This document shows, one piece after another, positions 32,986 through 43,990 of a stretch of 64,000 nt of DNA. Both the position numbers and the translations under genes were made by a program. This stretch comes from Cristatella mucedo (Eukaryota; Bryozoa; Phylactolaemata; Cristatellidae). Each line of letters starts with the position of its first letter. The stretch's first letter is position 1. The notes under the pieces were generated by a model. That model worked only from the letters and a program-made list of their open reading frames with translations. It was not told where the DNA came from and searched no databases. The stretch covers positions 2,593,501 through 2,657,500 of the forward strand of contig WPIO01000005.1 of NCBI GenBank assembly GCA_009760855.2, given 5' to 3'.

Positions 32986-33859
32986 AGTGAGCTGCGATAA
33001 TTTTTAATTGCTTAGTCATCTGAGACCATCTCACCTTACTCAGTATTATTTAAGTTCCCACATGTGAAATATTATGCCCAGTGTTTTTAAAAATCCTGAT
33101 TTAATTCGTAAGTACTATAACAGTACAGAAAATGAAAAGGTAATATAGTGCTCTATAATATCATAGTATAGTTCTATACACCTTATGAATGCTGAAAATG
33201 AGAGTGATGTCACGTAAATCCTTGCAACGTGCACAGTTTCTAGGTTTTAGGAAAATTTACCTCGGCAAAACTAATGCTTTGTGAGCAACTGGCTTCCAGC
33301 ATCTTCCTGAATTTATAAAATCTGGGAAAGCATGATGTCACTTGGGAATAATTTTCAAACTTTGGGAATATAGGAACTACAAGAGTAGTCTGAAAGATAT
33401 CCAAGGTTCATTAGAGACTCAACAAAAGGATACTAGTTTAAGTAGAGAATGAAACAGCAGAAGACCTGGTTAAGAATTATTTCCGACGGATATACCCAAG
33501 ATGAGATAGAAGGGATATTTTTCCCAGTGTTGCCACCTCGACGTCAAATCACAGCTTGATGGGTAAACAATGCAGGACAGAGAGAAGTGGTGTGATTTGC
33601 CAGGGGCAACAAGTTTAGCTGAGGTGATAATTTTTCCCCCATCTGAAAGCTTCCACTTGAAAAGTCAGTGATAACCACATAAAGTGAGCTACGTAAACAT
33701 GGACAGAATGTCGTGAATGCAGTGACAACGTTGACTACCATATCCTTATCGACGCATGCCCAAAATACAGGCATGTCAGGTAGATCAAAGTAGCCGAATT
33801 GACAGCCGACTGTGGCCTTGTATGCCTCACACTTATTATGATTACTAAAAAATAAACCG
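32986..33859. other. Gene 1 intron sequence
   Basis: AT-rich, nothing recognisable. Confidence 0.45.
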
Positions 33860-33977
33860 ACTGCTTAATAATAGTATTATAAGACTTGTGCGTGTATAGC
33901 ACCCTCAGAGAACCCAATTTCTTCCCAGTCACTTTACATATGCTGTATTGGAAGTATTCTCAAGTGGTTAGTGGTAG
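33860..33977 (-). repeat. LINE family B 3' fragment, copy B14
   Basis: AATAATAGTATTATAAGACT, then GCACCCTCAGAGAACCCAAT, TTCTTCCCAGTCACTTTACA and CAAGTGGTTAGTGGTAGCAT: reversed LINE B end. It is cut at about 33,977, where LINE A begins on the other strand, so one element inserted next to or into the other. Confidence 0.65.
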
Positions 33978-35945
33978 CATGCACAAGACAGTAAACCATT
34001 TACTAGCCAATGCTGTGAGGTCTGACTCCCCAGATATTAAGGGCTCGGCCGAAAAGTTTTCAGCCTTGTTTACTAAAAAAATTGTGTACATTCGTGCCTC
34101 AATCAAGCCCCCTCCGACCAAAGTAATCGCTGTTCCTCAACCTGTGACCTTCCTCAAAAGGTTCCCCAACGTTTCTGCAAGCGATGTGGCTGCCTTAACA
34201 AGGTCAAGCAAAAAGAGCTCGTCTCCTGAAGACCCTATACCTTCATCTCTGTGGTCTTCACCAGCAGACCAACGCCCTGCCATAACCAAGGTTTTTAATG
34301 CTTCTTTGGGAAGAGGGTTTGTCCCCAAGTCCTTCAAATTGGCAATCGTTAGAACCATTCTTAAAAAGCCTGGATTAGACACAGAGATCCTAGCAAACTA
34401 TTGGCCAGTTTCCCTTCTTCCGTTCTTATCAGTGATTCTTGAAAAAATTGTTGCTAAGCAGCTGGTTTAATATATTGAAAATAATGGAATGTCAGAAACA
34501 TTTTAATCAAGGTTCAAGAGGCCGCACTGCACTGAAACTGCTCTCATCCGTGTTAACAATGACATTCTACGTGGCAACGACGACGGGAATGTCACTGCCC
34601 TAGCTCTGCTAGATCTGTCTGCTGCCTTCGACACCATTGATCATGAAGTTCTGCTTGAACGATTGAGAACAACGATCGGTCTGGCAGGCGGAGCACTGGC
34701 GTGGTTTAAATCATACTTGTCTGATCGTGTTCAATCCGTGTCGTGTGGGGTTCAGGTTTCAGACACAAGAAGGGTCACCTGTGGAATTCCTCAAGGGTCT
34801 GTACTTGGTCCCTTGCTGTTCTCCATTTATACACAACCTCTTGGAAAAGTGATTAAGGCACATGGAATAGGATATCACTTCCGTGCTGACGATACTCAGT
34901 TGTATTTGTCATTCAAACCATCGGAATCTGCTGTGGCTACTGAGAAACTGAATGATTGCCTTGCCGATATTCGATCCTGGATGTCGGAAAACTTCCTGAA
35001 ATTAAATGACGGTAAAACCGAACTGCTGCTCATAGGACACCCTAAGCGTGTGGCTGGATTAAAAAGCTTTGCCGTTATAATAGGTGATGCTATTGTGCGA
35101 CCATTACTACGTGCTCGAAATTTAGGTGTCGTGTTCGACAGCTGCCTCAATTTCAAAAGCTTCATTCAGAAGACTGCCTCTACAGCTAGCCATCTAATGC
35201 GATCCCTATCCAAGATCAGGAGCTGTCTCCCGCAGTTGCTTGTAAAAGACTTAACTAGCTCCTTAGTTCTGTCTCGGCGTGATTATTGTAATTCCTTTTT
35301 GGCTGGGCTGCCAAAGAAAGCTATTATGCCTCTACAGCGGACTATGAATATGGCTACAAGGCTGGTCTTCAAGTCCCAGCGGTTTGAGCATGTGTCTCCT
35401 TTGCTGAAAGAGCTAGGATGGCTGCCGGTTGACCAACGGATACAGAGCAAAGTTCTAATGCTGACCTACAAGGCCCTCCACGGCTTGGCTCCTCCATACC
35501 TAGTTGAACTGCTGCACTAGTTTCTGCCTCCTCGTGCCTGCAGGTCCTGTTTAGACAATAAATTAGCTGTCCCATTTCTCCGCTTAAAGACAGTTGGCGA
35601 CAGAAGCTTTAGCTCTGCAAGTCCTAGACTGTGCAACTCGCTTCCACAATTCTTACGCAACGACAACTACTCTCCTACTGCCGACTATAGCACATCCTTT
35701 TCAGCGGTCCTGAGCTTCTACTTCTATGCTACTCTACCATCTATCTCTATCACTACCTCAACTGCTCTCCTGACTCTGCTACACTTCCCACTTTCTCTTT
35801 GTTCCGTGAGATGAAGTCTGTTGGCTACCGAATGCGTACCGAAAGCCGCTTAGGCTGTGAGTGAGCTATGCAAAACTCTCCTGCGTGACACCCACATGGT
35901 CTTTATGACTTTGTAGAGTTGCAGACGGAGATACATTACATTTCA
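33978..35945 (+). mobile_element. LINE family A, longest copy A1 with reverse-transcriptase ORF
   Basis: 5'-truncated non-LTR retrotransposon of the L2/CR1 superclade, lying antisense in a gene 1 intron. One reading frame runs from 33,978 to about 35,815. It contains PVSLLPFLSVILEKIVAKQL (RT1), ALALLDLSAAFDTIDHEVLL at 34,600 (RT motif A, catalytic Asp), GIPQGSVLGPLLF (motif B), HFRADDTQLY at 34,876-34,905 (motif C), TASTASHLMRSLSKIRSCLP, and the C-terminal LGWLPVDQRIQSKVLMLTYK then ALHGLAPPYL. The frame holds three stops (34,468 TAA, 34,504 TAA, 35,518 TAG) and the canonical YADD is RADD, so it is inactive. No endonuclease domain is present. The 3' UTR includes GTTGGCTACCGAATGCGTAC and ends in GGAGATACATTACATTTCAT. 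Confidence 0.9.
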
Positions 35946-35969
35946 TTCACAATGTCAAGGAGTGTAATA

Positions 35970-36030
35970 TTGCTAGAGATGTATGTATTTATCTCCATAT
36001 GTAACTCCACAAAATTCAAAAAGACTAAAT
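35970..36030 (-). repeat. LINE family A tail fragment, copy A9
   Basis: GATGTATGTATTTATCTCCA then TATGTAACTCCACAAAATTC is the reversed LINE A 3' end, placed tail-to-tail about 25 bp after copy A1. Confidence 0.55.
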
Positions 36031-37297
36031 AGAGATAACATCCACAGAGTCCACAAATAAATATGGCTAGTGGCAGTAGGCACAGTGTCATCATGAGCAC
36101 ACAAAGGATGAGCTACGAAATACTTTAACATGCTTGTCAGTCAGCTTGAGTCTCCCACTGATATGGCTCCTGAACCATTGCAGTGAGCGCAGGTGATCCT
36201 GAAGCTAGATGATAGGAGCTCAACAAGGACTTGGTTATCTTTAGCATCAAAAGCTACCAAAAGATTGAGAAAAATAACCATAAATACTCTACTTGTGTCT
36301 TGCTTCTCATATAAGTGAGCGTGCACCCGTAGCAATGCCAACTTTGTGGAGTTACTAGCTCTAAAACAAGGCTGACACTTACCAGCAAAGTTTCAATTTT
36401 ATATTTATAATTTCAGCTGGTCCGCCACGACTCGTTCCAGCGTATTTGATATAAAAATTACCCTTGTACAAGCTGTGGAGATTATCTCTAAACTGAATAT
36501 AAAAATGAGGAGCCTCTCCGATAGTTAGCCTAGATGTATACTTTAATTTGTACAACCTTTTATTATTGAATTGAATTTTCTTGCAAATCTTTGCTCAATA
36601 GGTAAGTAATGGCAATAAACCTAGACGCGTCCAAAAATGAAATGATTCTTGTTTTTTTAAAAAGGTTGATACTGAAAGCGCTAACATTTATTAGGTTTTG
36701 TAGATGGAGAAGTCCATTTATCAAAACAAGAATCGCTTTTGAATTTAAATGAGAAATTTTTCAATAATTTTTGCCAGCAACGTCTTTGAAATTTTGAAAT
36801 CCTTAAGTTATCACTGTCCACCATACGCCTGCTACGTTTATATATATAACAGCTAGTTCAGTTTAGTTTAGTTTAGTCTAGTATAGTTTAGTAATACTAG
36901 AGGTACATCTAAATTCAAAAGTTTGAATTAATACCTAGAAACATAGATCTAATAGAAATACTAATTAATGTAACCACGGGGACACATTCCCGTTCATTAG
37001 CTGACCTACAGAAATAATTGCCCATATTTCGTTTGAATTATTAAATCGAATGATTTAGGTTTTGAATAATCTGCAGGCCGAATTATGTTTGCAGGATTAT
37101 AAATTTGTAACAGTTACTTGAAAATTGTGTAGCACTATTCCCGACTAATTATTATGTGCACTCGGCGTTTAAATGATTTGCACACTTTGATCGGAAGATT
37201 AGAAAACTAATTGGCTTTTTATGGACGAATAAGGGCCAAATTGCACTAACTAGAAAACTATCGTACTTTAGACTGCTACAGTACTACAGCCCCTGGG
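36031..37297. other. Gene 1 intron sequence with weak repeats
   Basis: 36,065-36,130 weakly resembles the LINE B 3' UTR (GTGGCAGTAGGCACAGTGTC). At 36,855-36,890 there are about seven imperfect TTTAG pentamers. Otherwise nothing. Confidence 0.4.
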
Positions 37298-37450
37298 CCA
37301 TAGCCCGGGTTAACGTGCTCACTCTTCACGATCCAAGGCGTGGGTATGGGTCCTTCGGCGGGGCGATCCTATGTTGCCCATTGCAATCGATGATGATAGC
37401 CGGAAAGGCTGTCCTGCCTCTTTGCAAATAAGGCAGCTGAATTAGCTAAA
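37298..37450 (+). repeat. SINE S1 copy
   Basis: CCCGGGTTAACGTGCTCACT (box A region), CACGATCCAAGGCGTGGGTA, GGGGCGATCCTATGTTGCCC, GATGATAGCCGGAAAGGCTG and GCCTCTTTGCAAATAAGGCA then GCTGAATTAGCT. It ends about 90 bp from gene 1 exon e. Confidence 0.7.
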
Positions 37451-37543
37451 ATTTTTACCGTTTAGCGGAAGAGAGCAAAAACTGGGAACTTTACTGGCTA
37501 TTTAGCCTCTGAAAAAATAGACCACCAAACATTTAAACTTTAC

Positions 37544-37645
37544 CTTTCCGCAAACATATCCGACCAGGGGTGCTAAAATGCTGTACATTGCTGGATCCAC
37601 GAGAAAGATTCCTCCAACAGCTGCAGCTCCCAACGATGGGTTAAT
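37544..37645 (-). CDS. SLC18B1-like MFS transporter, exon e (gene 1)
   Basis: A 102-nt minus-strand exon, acceptor TTTATTTAG, donor GTAAAG; exactly 34 codons. It reads INPSLGAAAVGGIFLVDPAM then YSILAPLVGYVCGK. This is helix 7 and the helix 7-8 loop of the carrier (A-P-x-x-G-x-x-x-D/G-K). It follows exon d, which ends phase 0 after the conserved F-L-D-P-x-L, so the joined sequence runs LDPVLSKRILA directly into INPSLG, as in family members. Confidence 0.85.
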
Positions 37646-38639
37646 CTAAATAAATAAGCAAATAACCAAGTACCTGCACTTTGGGTAAGCTATAGCAAGT
37701 GAAGAGAAAGCAAAAGCTGCGAATATTGCACACCAGCACCCCTAGTTGTTTTCTTTTTGTTGGGCAACCGGATGTGGATACGAACTACAGAAGAGATTAC
37801 GCATGGCTACATGTTTAATTGGTAATACTTTGCAGATGTCAGCTAGCGCCTAATTAACACCATGGTCAAGTTTACAGCCGTCATCAAGGTTCACAAAAAT
37901 GCTAAAATCTCGTCAATAGTAGGCTTGATGCTTTTAACTACGTCACCTTTGTACTAAACCAGTCAGGCCTTCTAGAAAGATAATTCTTGAAGGACACATA
38001 TCAGCAACAATCATATTTGTGCTCCTTGTAATATTATAATTTCTAGTACCGAGTCTTTATTTCGCATATCAAAATGACGAGTTCTTTTAGATTGCTAATT
38101 ATTGCTGATTGATTGCTGAACACATTGCCGACTCAAAAGCTGGGCTCTTTTCTATCGCTAATGAATCTTTCGTGGAATTCACCAGGCTTTCCTTGGACTA
38201 CAACCGGATACTTTTCAGCAGATATAGGAATAGGCCAGCAGGTTTTTAATTAACACTTGCAAGTCTAAGCTTCAATTTGCAATCTCAAAAAAGGCCATTC
38301 GACTTTAAAGTTACCACACCTAGAACAAAATAGTCATATTTCATCTTGGAGCTCGTTTTAATAGTTGTGTGTGACATGATATTTGAATAAAGCACGCAAA
38401 AATAACAAAGCATGAGTTCCTTCGATATTTGTCTATGGCTTAAAAGACAAAACTAATAATAACTACTGGTAGTATATAGTACATTAACTTAAAAAAGAAA
38501 ACTTCGCGATTGTTTAGCTCAACGTGTTCCTGATTCTTTGGCTGCAATTTCTTGGCTAAGCTTTTATGAATGGCCTGGTTGTTTCCATTTTAGAATGTTT
38601 GCTGACTTAACAGCATCATATGTGTAACTGCAGTTTAGC
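37646..38639. other. Gene 1 intron sequence
   Basis: AT-rich, nothing recognisable. Confidence 0.45.
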
Positions 38640-38755
38640 CTTAACGGATTTCAGCATCGCTTGGAGTTGGCAGTTGAGGATCGCCCACGAAAGGATTTGG
38701 TCGACCTTTGTCGTGAGGAGCGAACAACTACTCTCGTGAGTCACCATGACCCTAA
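38640..38755 (-). repeat. SINE S1 fragment
   Basis: Plus strand: TTGGCAGTTGAGGATCGCCC, then GGTCGACCTTTGTCGTGAGG and GTGAGTCACCATGACCC. This is the reversed tRNA-derived half of S1, rather decayed. Confidence 0.5.
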
Positions 38756-39379
38756 TACTAGGTCATATTTGACTATCGAATTGATGACTAAATAAAAAGA
38801 TCGACCTCCGTGTTTGATGCATTAAAGTTGCGTCTTCACTTTTCAGTGTCCCGAAATATAATACAACGTTGAAATATCTATACGAGAAAATTTAATCACA
38901 CAGATGCTTCAGTTGTTTGTAATGCATGTCCCACCAGCAATTCTTTCTAAAATACGCTAGTCGTTTAGTTAGTCGCCACTATTGAAATGCATAAAAAGTC
39001 ACAAGGCACGAAGGTGTACATCCCTAATAGTTTAATTTGTCTTAAGCATTTTAAATAATTGCTAGAAATGTATCATCCTGATGCTATTTTTGCAGATATA
39101 TCTGTAATAACCTTTGCCTTGACTGCAATTAAAGATTGAATTCTTTAGTTTTGAGCCCATTCGGCATGGTGGTGTTTTGGTGGATTTTTATTATAATAGG
39201 TAATTTCACCACATATTGTATCATAATTCGCTTTAAAAGTCTACTTCTCTTGATGTATTGCATAGTTCACTGAATCCCCCTTTTCAATTTTGCTGTAATT
39301 ACACAAATTCAGTTTTTCATTCACTCGTAAGAAAATATTCACATTTTTAACTAGCCCTCAATCTTATTTAAGTGTCGTG
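38756..39379. other. Gene 1 intron sequence
   Basis: AT-rich, nothing recognisable. Confidence 0.45.
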
Positions 39380-40255
39380 TTCCAAATCCTTTATCTAGAT
39401 GTTGTGTTCCAGACTGACCTTTCGTAAGACGACCACATCAGCTCCACAGTCAAATCTGCCTACTTTCAGCTACATAACATAGCTAAACTTCGGGCTTGTT
39501 TAGATAAGGATACCACGTCTAAGTTGATCCATGCATTCGTGACATCTCGTCTCGACTTCTGCAACACACTGCTCACTGGCCTACCGGCATGTACGATCAG
39601 GCGATTGCAGCTGGTGCAAAACTCCGCAGCTAGGCTTGTCTGTCGTGAGCCTGGCAGTTGCCACGTCACACCACTTCTCGCCGACCTGCACTGGCAACAG
39701 CCATGCAACGGATTGACTTCGAGGTTTTGCCGCTCACTTTTAGGTCACTTCCTTCTTTGGTTCCAGCCTATCTCTAAGATATCCTCTCCCATCAGGCCAA
39801 GCATCGTACCACCCACTTTTCGGAATCCAACAGTCTACCAATACCTAGTACAAACCTCAAATCCTTTGTAGACCGTGCATTTAGTTCGTATGCTCCCATA
39901 ACCTGGAACTTCCTCCCAACTTCCGTCAGAACATCCCCTGACTTGATCACATTTAGAATTAACTTAAAAATACCTATTTAGGACAGCATTTAGTGGGTCC
40001 CTGGGATTCGTCCTTCATGTGCTTATGCGTGCTGACACAGTGCATGCTGCCACTAACCACATTTATATGCTGACCCTATGCATGTCTCCCCTAACCTGTT
40101 ATTCATTTTGTTTGTTTATCAAGCATGATATTACTCACCATTCGATTGCATTTCCCTTCGCTGCCAATGTAAAGCGCCTAGAGAGAGATTGAGTTCTCTG
40201 AGGGCGCTTTAGCAAGTGCATTATTATTATTACTATAATTAATATTATTTAGGTT
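39380..40255 (+). mobile_element. LINE family B, longest 3' copy B2
   Basis: Begins near GTTCCAGACTGACCTTTCGT and reads, in the frame open at 39,524-39,871, HAFVTSRLDFCNTLLTGLPA then QLVQNSAARLVCREPGSCHV and TPLLADLHW, the region downstream of the RT palm. A frameshift follows. The 3' UTR carries CATGCTGCCACTAACCACAT, AAAGCGCCTAGAGAGAGATT, GAGTTCTCTGAGGGCGCTTT and AGCAAGTGC plus (ATT)n to 40,255. No catalytic core. Confidence 0.85.
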
Positions 40256-40849
40256 GGACTCCTAATCATTGAGTTATTGACCTCAGCGTAGGCTACGGTG
40301 ACTTGGGTCTCAAAAGGACTTGAGCTCAGAGCTAGGAAGTTAAATCATATTCAGCAAATAGAGTGAAACGCGGATTCGGAATGTTTACTTAGTGGATAGT
40401 AGGCCTCTAACGTTAAGTATTATTGATGGTCAAAGACAGACAATGCCAAGTCTTATTTACAGCGTTTGCACTAAATGATTGTGGCCAAGTAGGTTGGTTA
40501 TAGTGTGCATAACAACAGTCAAAGAGAGCCATATTTCACAGCCTCAACACAGATATTTAGTGAATTCTAAGGAACTAATGTACAGTACACATGCAGCTGT
40601 CTCTAATTAGAGGTAAAGAGCAATGATCTGAAGCCTTTACAAATCTCCAAATCAGCATGTGAAGATGGCTCCATCTGAGAAGAACTAGGAATTTCGTAAT
40701 TTTATCTACTGAGGATGTATCGTCTTTCCGCTACTTAACGTATGCTAGGCGAATAGCATGCTGCTTTAAAATTCTAGAGTAGCCCCATGTAAGGTTACTG
40801 AAACCTTGATATGCTTATTAAGCAGTCCAACTGATTCATGGATTAAAAA
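40256..40849. other. Gene 1 intron sequence
   Basis: Nothing recognisable. Confidence 0.45.
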
Positions 40850-41005
40850 TAAAATTTAATTGCAAAGTGCCCTAAGAGCACTTATATATATTCAGGTGCT
40901 TCACGTATGCCACGGGTCTTGATCTAACGACTTCGACCAGACTCCGGTCAAGGCGAGCATCTCAACATTTCAACCACTGGACCAAACCAGCTCGGGTTAG
41001 CAAAA
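40850..41005 (-). repeat. SINE S2 copy
   Basis: Minus strand: GGTTTGGTCCAGTGGTTGAA (box A), GATGCTCGCCTTGACCGGAG, AGTCGTTAGATCAAGACCCG (box B region), GAAGCACCTGAATATATATA and AGTGCTCTTAGGGCACTTTG, then an AT-rich tail. The 3' end is again LINE B-like. Confidence 0.65.
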
Positions 41006-41142
41006 GTAAAATGCTCAATTTTTTTTTATCTAGGAAAGGACTTAAAATCAGTTCATCGGTTTAGCAGCGCCAGAGGATAGAAGCTCTCACGCTTACGAAA
41101 TTATAAGCAATATTTAGCTCCTGCTGCAAACCAAATACAGCT

Positions 41143-41325
41143 TTTTCAAACGGCGAAGCTGTTAGCCTGTGTTTTTTTATACGCCAGTGCATTCCACGCG
41201 CACAAGCTTCGATGAGTTTTTGCAATTTTTTTTTCAAACAACGAAGCTGTTATACTATGTTTTATTTTTTATACGTCAGTACATTCTATGCGCACAAGTT
41301 TCAATGAGTTTTAACAAACAAAAAT
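41143..41325. repeat. Tandem duplication of about 90 bp
   Basis: Unit 1 (TTTTTCAAACGGCGAAGCTG ... GCATTCCACGCGCACAAGCT TCGATGAGTTTT, 41,143-41,222) is followed by unit 2 (TTTTTCAAACAACGAAGCTG ... ACATTCTATGCGCACAAGTT TCAATGAGTTTT, 41,232-41,313). The two share most positions. C-to-T and G-to-A changes dominate the differences. Confidence 0.75.
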
Positions 41326-42692
41326 AGTTTTTCGGCTATTAGTTACAGCTGGACTGTGAATTTGGTAGCTCGCTTTTGAGGCTTGTCCTCGGGTTCACTA
41401 CTGAATGTGGTGGGCCAGCAGCTTCCGTTTATTCTTTCCAATTCTATGGGAGGCCGACGGACTGAGTTAGTGTTTCCTTTTTTTAGGATGGCAATATTCA
41501 GGCTCAGGCAGTGGTATCTTTGTCTGGGGTTTCAGCTAACTGTTTAGTGCACGAATTCACCAATAAACACTGAGCATTACATCAAATAAAGGCACAAACA
41601 TTTATGGCTCAAAAAGAGCTCTGGCTACAATAGCTTAAAAAAATTCAAATTCTAAACCTTTGTCTGCTCGATTCTTAAGGCTGACAGCTTCTACCCAAAG
41701 CACTGAACATCTACGGACTCTGACCTGTGTATTCACTATTCATCAGCTATGGTAGCCCCATCAATTACAAATGTCGCTTTCATTTCGCAATCGTTTGGAA
41801 TGCTTGTTCATGGAACTGAAATTCCTGAATGACCTGTATCGGCATTTCACAAGTGCCAGTGATGGAGTGGGTGGGAGCAGAAAAGTTACGGGCAATTAAG
41901 GTGAAGATAACCAAGCGAGGAACTATAATTCAGAAGAAATTAACTGAAAATAATTTTGGCATGGATTACTAAATGAATGAGTAGATTGCATATGCTTTGA
42001 TAGATACAACTTTAGAGATAACAGACAGGGGGGTTGAGCAAAATAGAGAGAGATTTCCTGAAAGAGATTAAAGACTGTGTCAGAGTAAGAGAGAGGGTCT
42101 TAACAATGTTCAAAGAGCTTTGACTACTGAACGATCGTAGCTAATAGCTGTTGTCGAGATAATCTACAGATAATGAGTAATTTTTCACCCAGTTGACTAA
42201 TGTCCTTGCATCATTCGACTAGCATTGCCGCTCTCCTTAAAGCTCCAATTTTCTTGGCTCTCTTTCGGTCGCTTCAGCCACACTGTCGATGTGGTGGCGA
42301 TTCAAAAAGTTACTTTAACTGAGCTATTACGATGAAAAGAAATCGGTTTAATCAGACAAGTCTCAGATTTCTTTGCTGGACAACAATCACCCACAGCCTG
42401 TAATTACAGAGCTACGCCTGCAGGAGTGTGTGACCACACAGCCTCTATGCCACTAATATCTCGATTTCAGAAGTGGGGCGCCGAAAATGACTGTAATGCA
42501 TCAGTGTGACAAATCATGGCAGCACAGCTGCAATGGGCCTGATGACCACTTTTAAATTAAGGCTATTATTGAAATTTATATAAAATACAGCATGCACACA
42601 GTCTCAAATGTGGGAGCTTTTATCACCGACGAATTGATAAAAAACCTAGCAAAATCAATCGATATTAGAGTAAGTAATATAAATTAGCTCAC
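41326..42692. other. Gene 1 intron sequence
   Basis: No recognisable element. Confidence 0.45.
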
Positions 42693-42826
42693 CGCCAGAA
42701 TTCGCTTCGACAATACCGGATCCAAAAAGCTGAGCTGTAGGTTGCATCCATATACATTAGAAGACGCCAATAGAACTTCTGGAATTTTTAGTAAGACATG
42801 TGGTGACTTTCCTTTAGATAGGCTTC
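42693..42826 (-). CDS. SLC18B1-like MFS transporter, exon d (gene 1)
   Basis: A 134-nt minus-strand exon, acceptor GGTATTCCAG, donor GTGAGC; two bases plus 44 codons. It reads SLSKGKSPHVLLKIPEVLL, a middle stretch with NVYGCNLQLS, and FLDPVLSKRILA. The central loop ending L-L-K-I-P and the helix 7 start F-L-D-P-x-L are hallmarks of SLC18B1. The first Gly codon is completed by the single G at the end of exon c (phase 1), giving VPSIG-SLSKG. The frame is also open further upstream to 42,884, but only the 42,826 start gives a phase-matched join. Confidence 0.85.
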
Positions 42827-43159
42827 CTGGAATACCAGTAATTCCGTGTAATAAACGATCATATGGTGGCCTGTCATTTTTGGCCTTACATGCATATGAG
42901 TAAAAAGTAGCTTATTTCAATGCGATCACCTATTTTTATTTTATTATTTATTATTAATTGTTATTTCTATTTTATATTATTTGTTTTTTGAATTGTTCAG
43001 ATCCACATACAGGGACGGGCTACGTACTCACCTGATTAAAATCACTAAGATCATAACTTTGTAAGCTAAACTCAACTTCTATTTGTTATGTAACCTGGTT
43101 AGGTTTAAAAGCAGGGAAACTTTACTAAGAATCGACTGCTGTCATAGGTTGACTTAGCG
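42827..43159. other. Gene 1 intron sequence
   Basis: Nothing recognisable. Confidence 0.45.
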
Positions 43160-43346
43160 AAGTGGTTCTCAATCTGTTAGTCGCGAACCCTACAATTGTT
43201 GAACGACCCTTTCACAGGGATTGCCTGAGACCACTGGAAAACATGCATTTCTGCATTTCGCGAACAATAGCTTTGTGGTTGGGGGTCACGACAAATTAAG
43301 GAACTGTATTAAAATTTCACGGCATCAGGAAGGTTGGGAACCACTG
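43160..43346. mobile_element. SPIN-like non-autonomous hAT transposon
   Basis: A 187-bp element. Its ends are AAGTGGTTCTCAATCT on the left and AGGTTGGGAACCACTG on the right, imperfect inverted repeats of the CAGTGGTTCTCAACC type. It is flanked by an 8-bp target duplication, ACTTAGCG before and ACTTAGAG after (7 of 8). Inside are TAGTCGCGAACCC, GAACGACCCTTTCACAGGG, TGGTTGGGGGTCACGACAAA and GAACTGTATTAAA. From memory these match the ends and body of the SPIN (SPACE INVADERS)/URR1 hAT family known from tetrapods and a few invertebrates. No transposase is encoded. Confidence 0.8.
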
Positions 43347-43739
43347 ACTTAGAGGCACAGACACCAGGAACTCAACTTAACCACCTGCACCTAAACTAAC
43401 CAAAGCTAAATTTTACATAAATATTGTAGCCGATTGTTTTCTATAACTAAATAATTCATTATTCAAACGTGGCAATCAAATGTTTTCTAATCATTTTCTA
43501 TTTTCAAAAAAGCAAGTAGCCTCTGAAAGGTACAATTTTGAGTGCTAACACTACCAAAAAGGACGATTCATTTGGCTAGGTCTAATGCTATGAGGAACCG
43601 GTAAGTTTTAAACTTGTATACGATTTACAAAATCTAAAGATAATTAAAAGTTTGTCAGCCGTGAGGTGAGTTTGGGAGCACACATTTTAACTGATGGCAC
43701 GGTCTCTTCAAGGTACTTAAAGTTTATTACTAGAGTAGA
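43347..43739. other. Gene 1 intron sequence
   Basis: Nothing recognisable. Confidence 0.45.
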
Positions 43740-43990
43740 ACCAAATGACCAAAACCAGATGAGCTAGAGGTGTGAGAGTATGTGATGTTGTGAAATAAGT
43801 CCTTTGAGGTAAATTTTAGCAAGATCACGGAGTAACCTAGTGATGAGCAGATGAATCTTGATGTCGATAGACTGCTTGACAGGGTTCTGTGCAGATGAGT
43901 GAGAAGTGATAAAGTGTGGCAGTATATATTTAACGACAGGCAAGACGAGACTCCGAATTTTGCACCGACAATATATATCGTCATTTCGTG
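43740..43990 (-). repeat. LINE family B coding fragment, copy B15
   Basis: Order matches reversed LINE B near 62,470-62,560: TTGATGTCGATAGACTGCTT then GAAGTGATAAAGTGTGGCAG. Very decayed; the 84-codon minus frame through it is a remnant. Confidence 0.5.

Noticed and set aside
34468-35520. A variant genetic code with TAA/TAG read as glutamine
   Set aside because: Only a dead LINE copy has such stops; the TAG position is CAG in sister copies, and the transporter exons have no in-frame TAA or TAG. Ordinary decay explains it.
36855-36890. Interstitial telomere repeat
   Set aside because: The unit is close to TTTAG and imperfect, not TTAGGG or TTAGG; a short pentanucleotide repeat is enough.
42827-42884. 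A longer version of exon d starting at 42,884
   Set aside because: The frame is open and an AAG acceptor exists, but it would need a phase 0 partner, while exon c ends in phase 1. The 42,826 acceptor fits both phase and family length.
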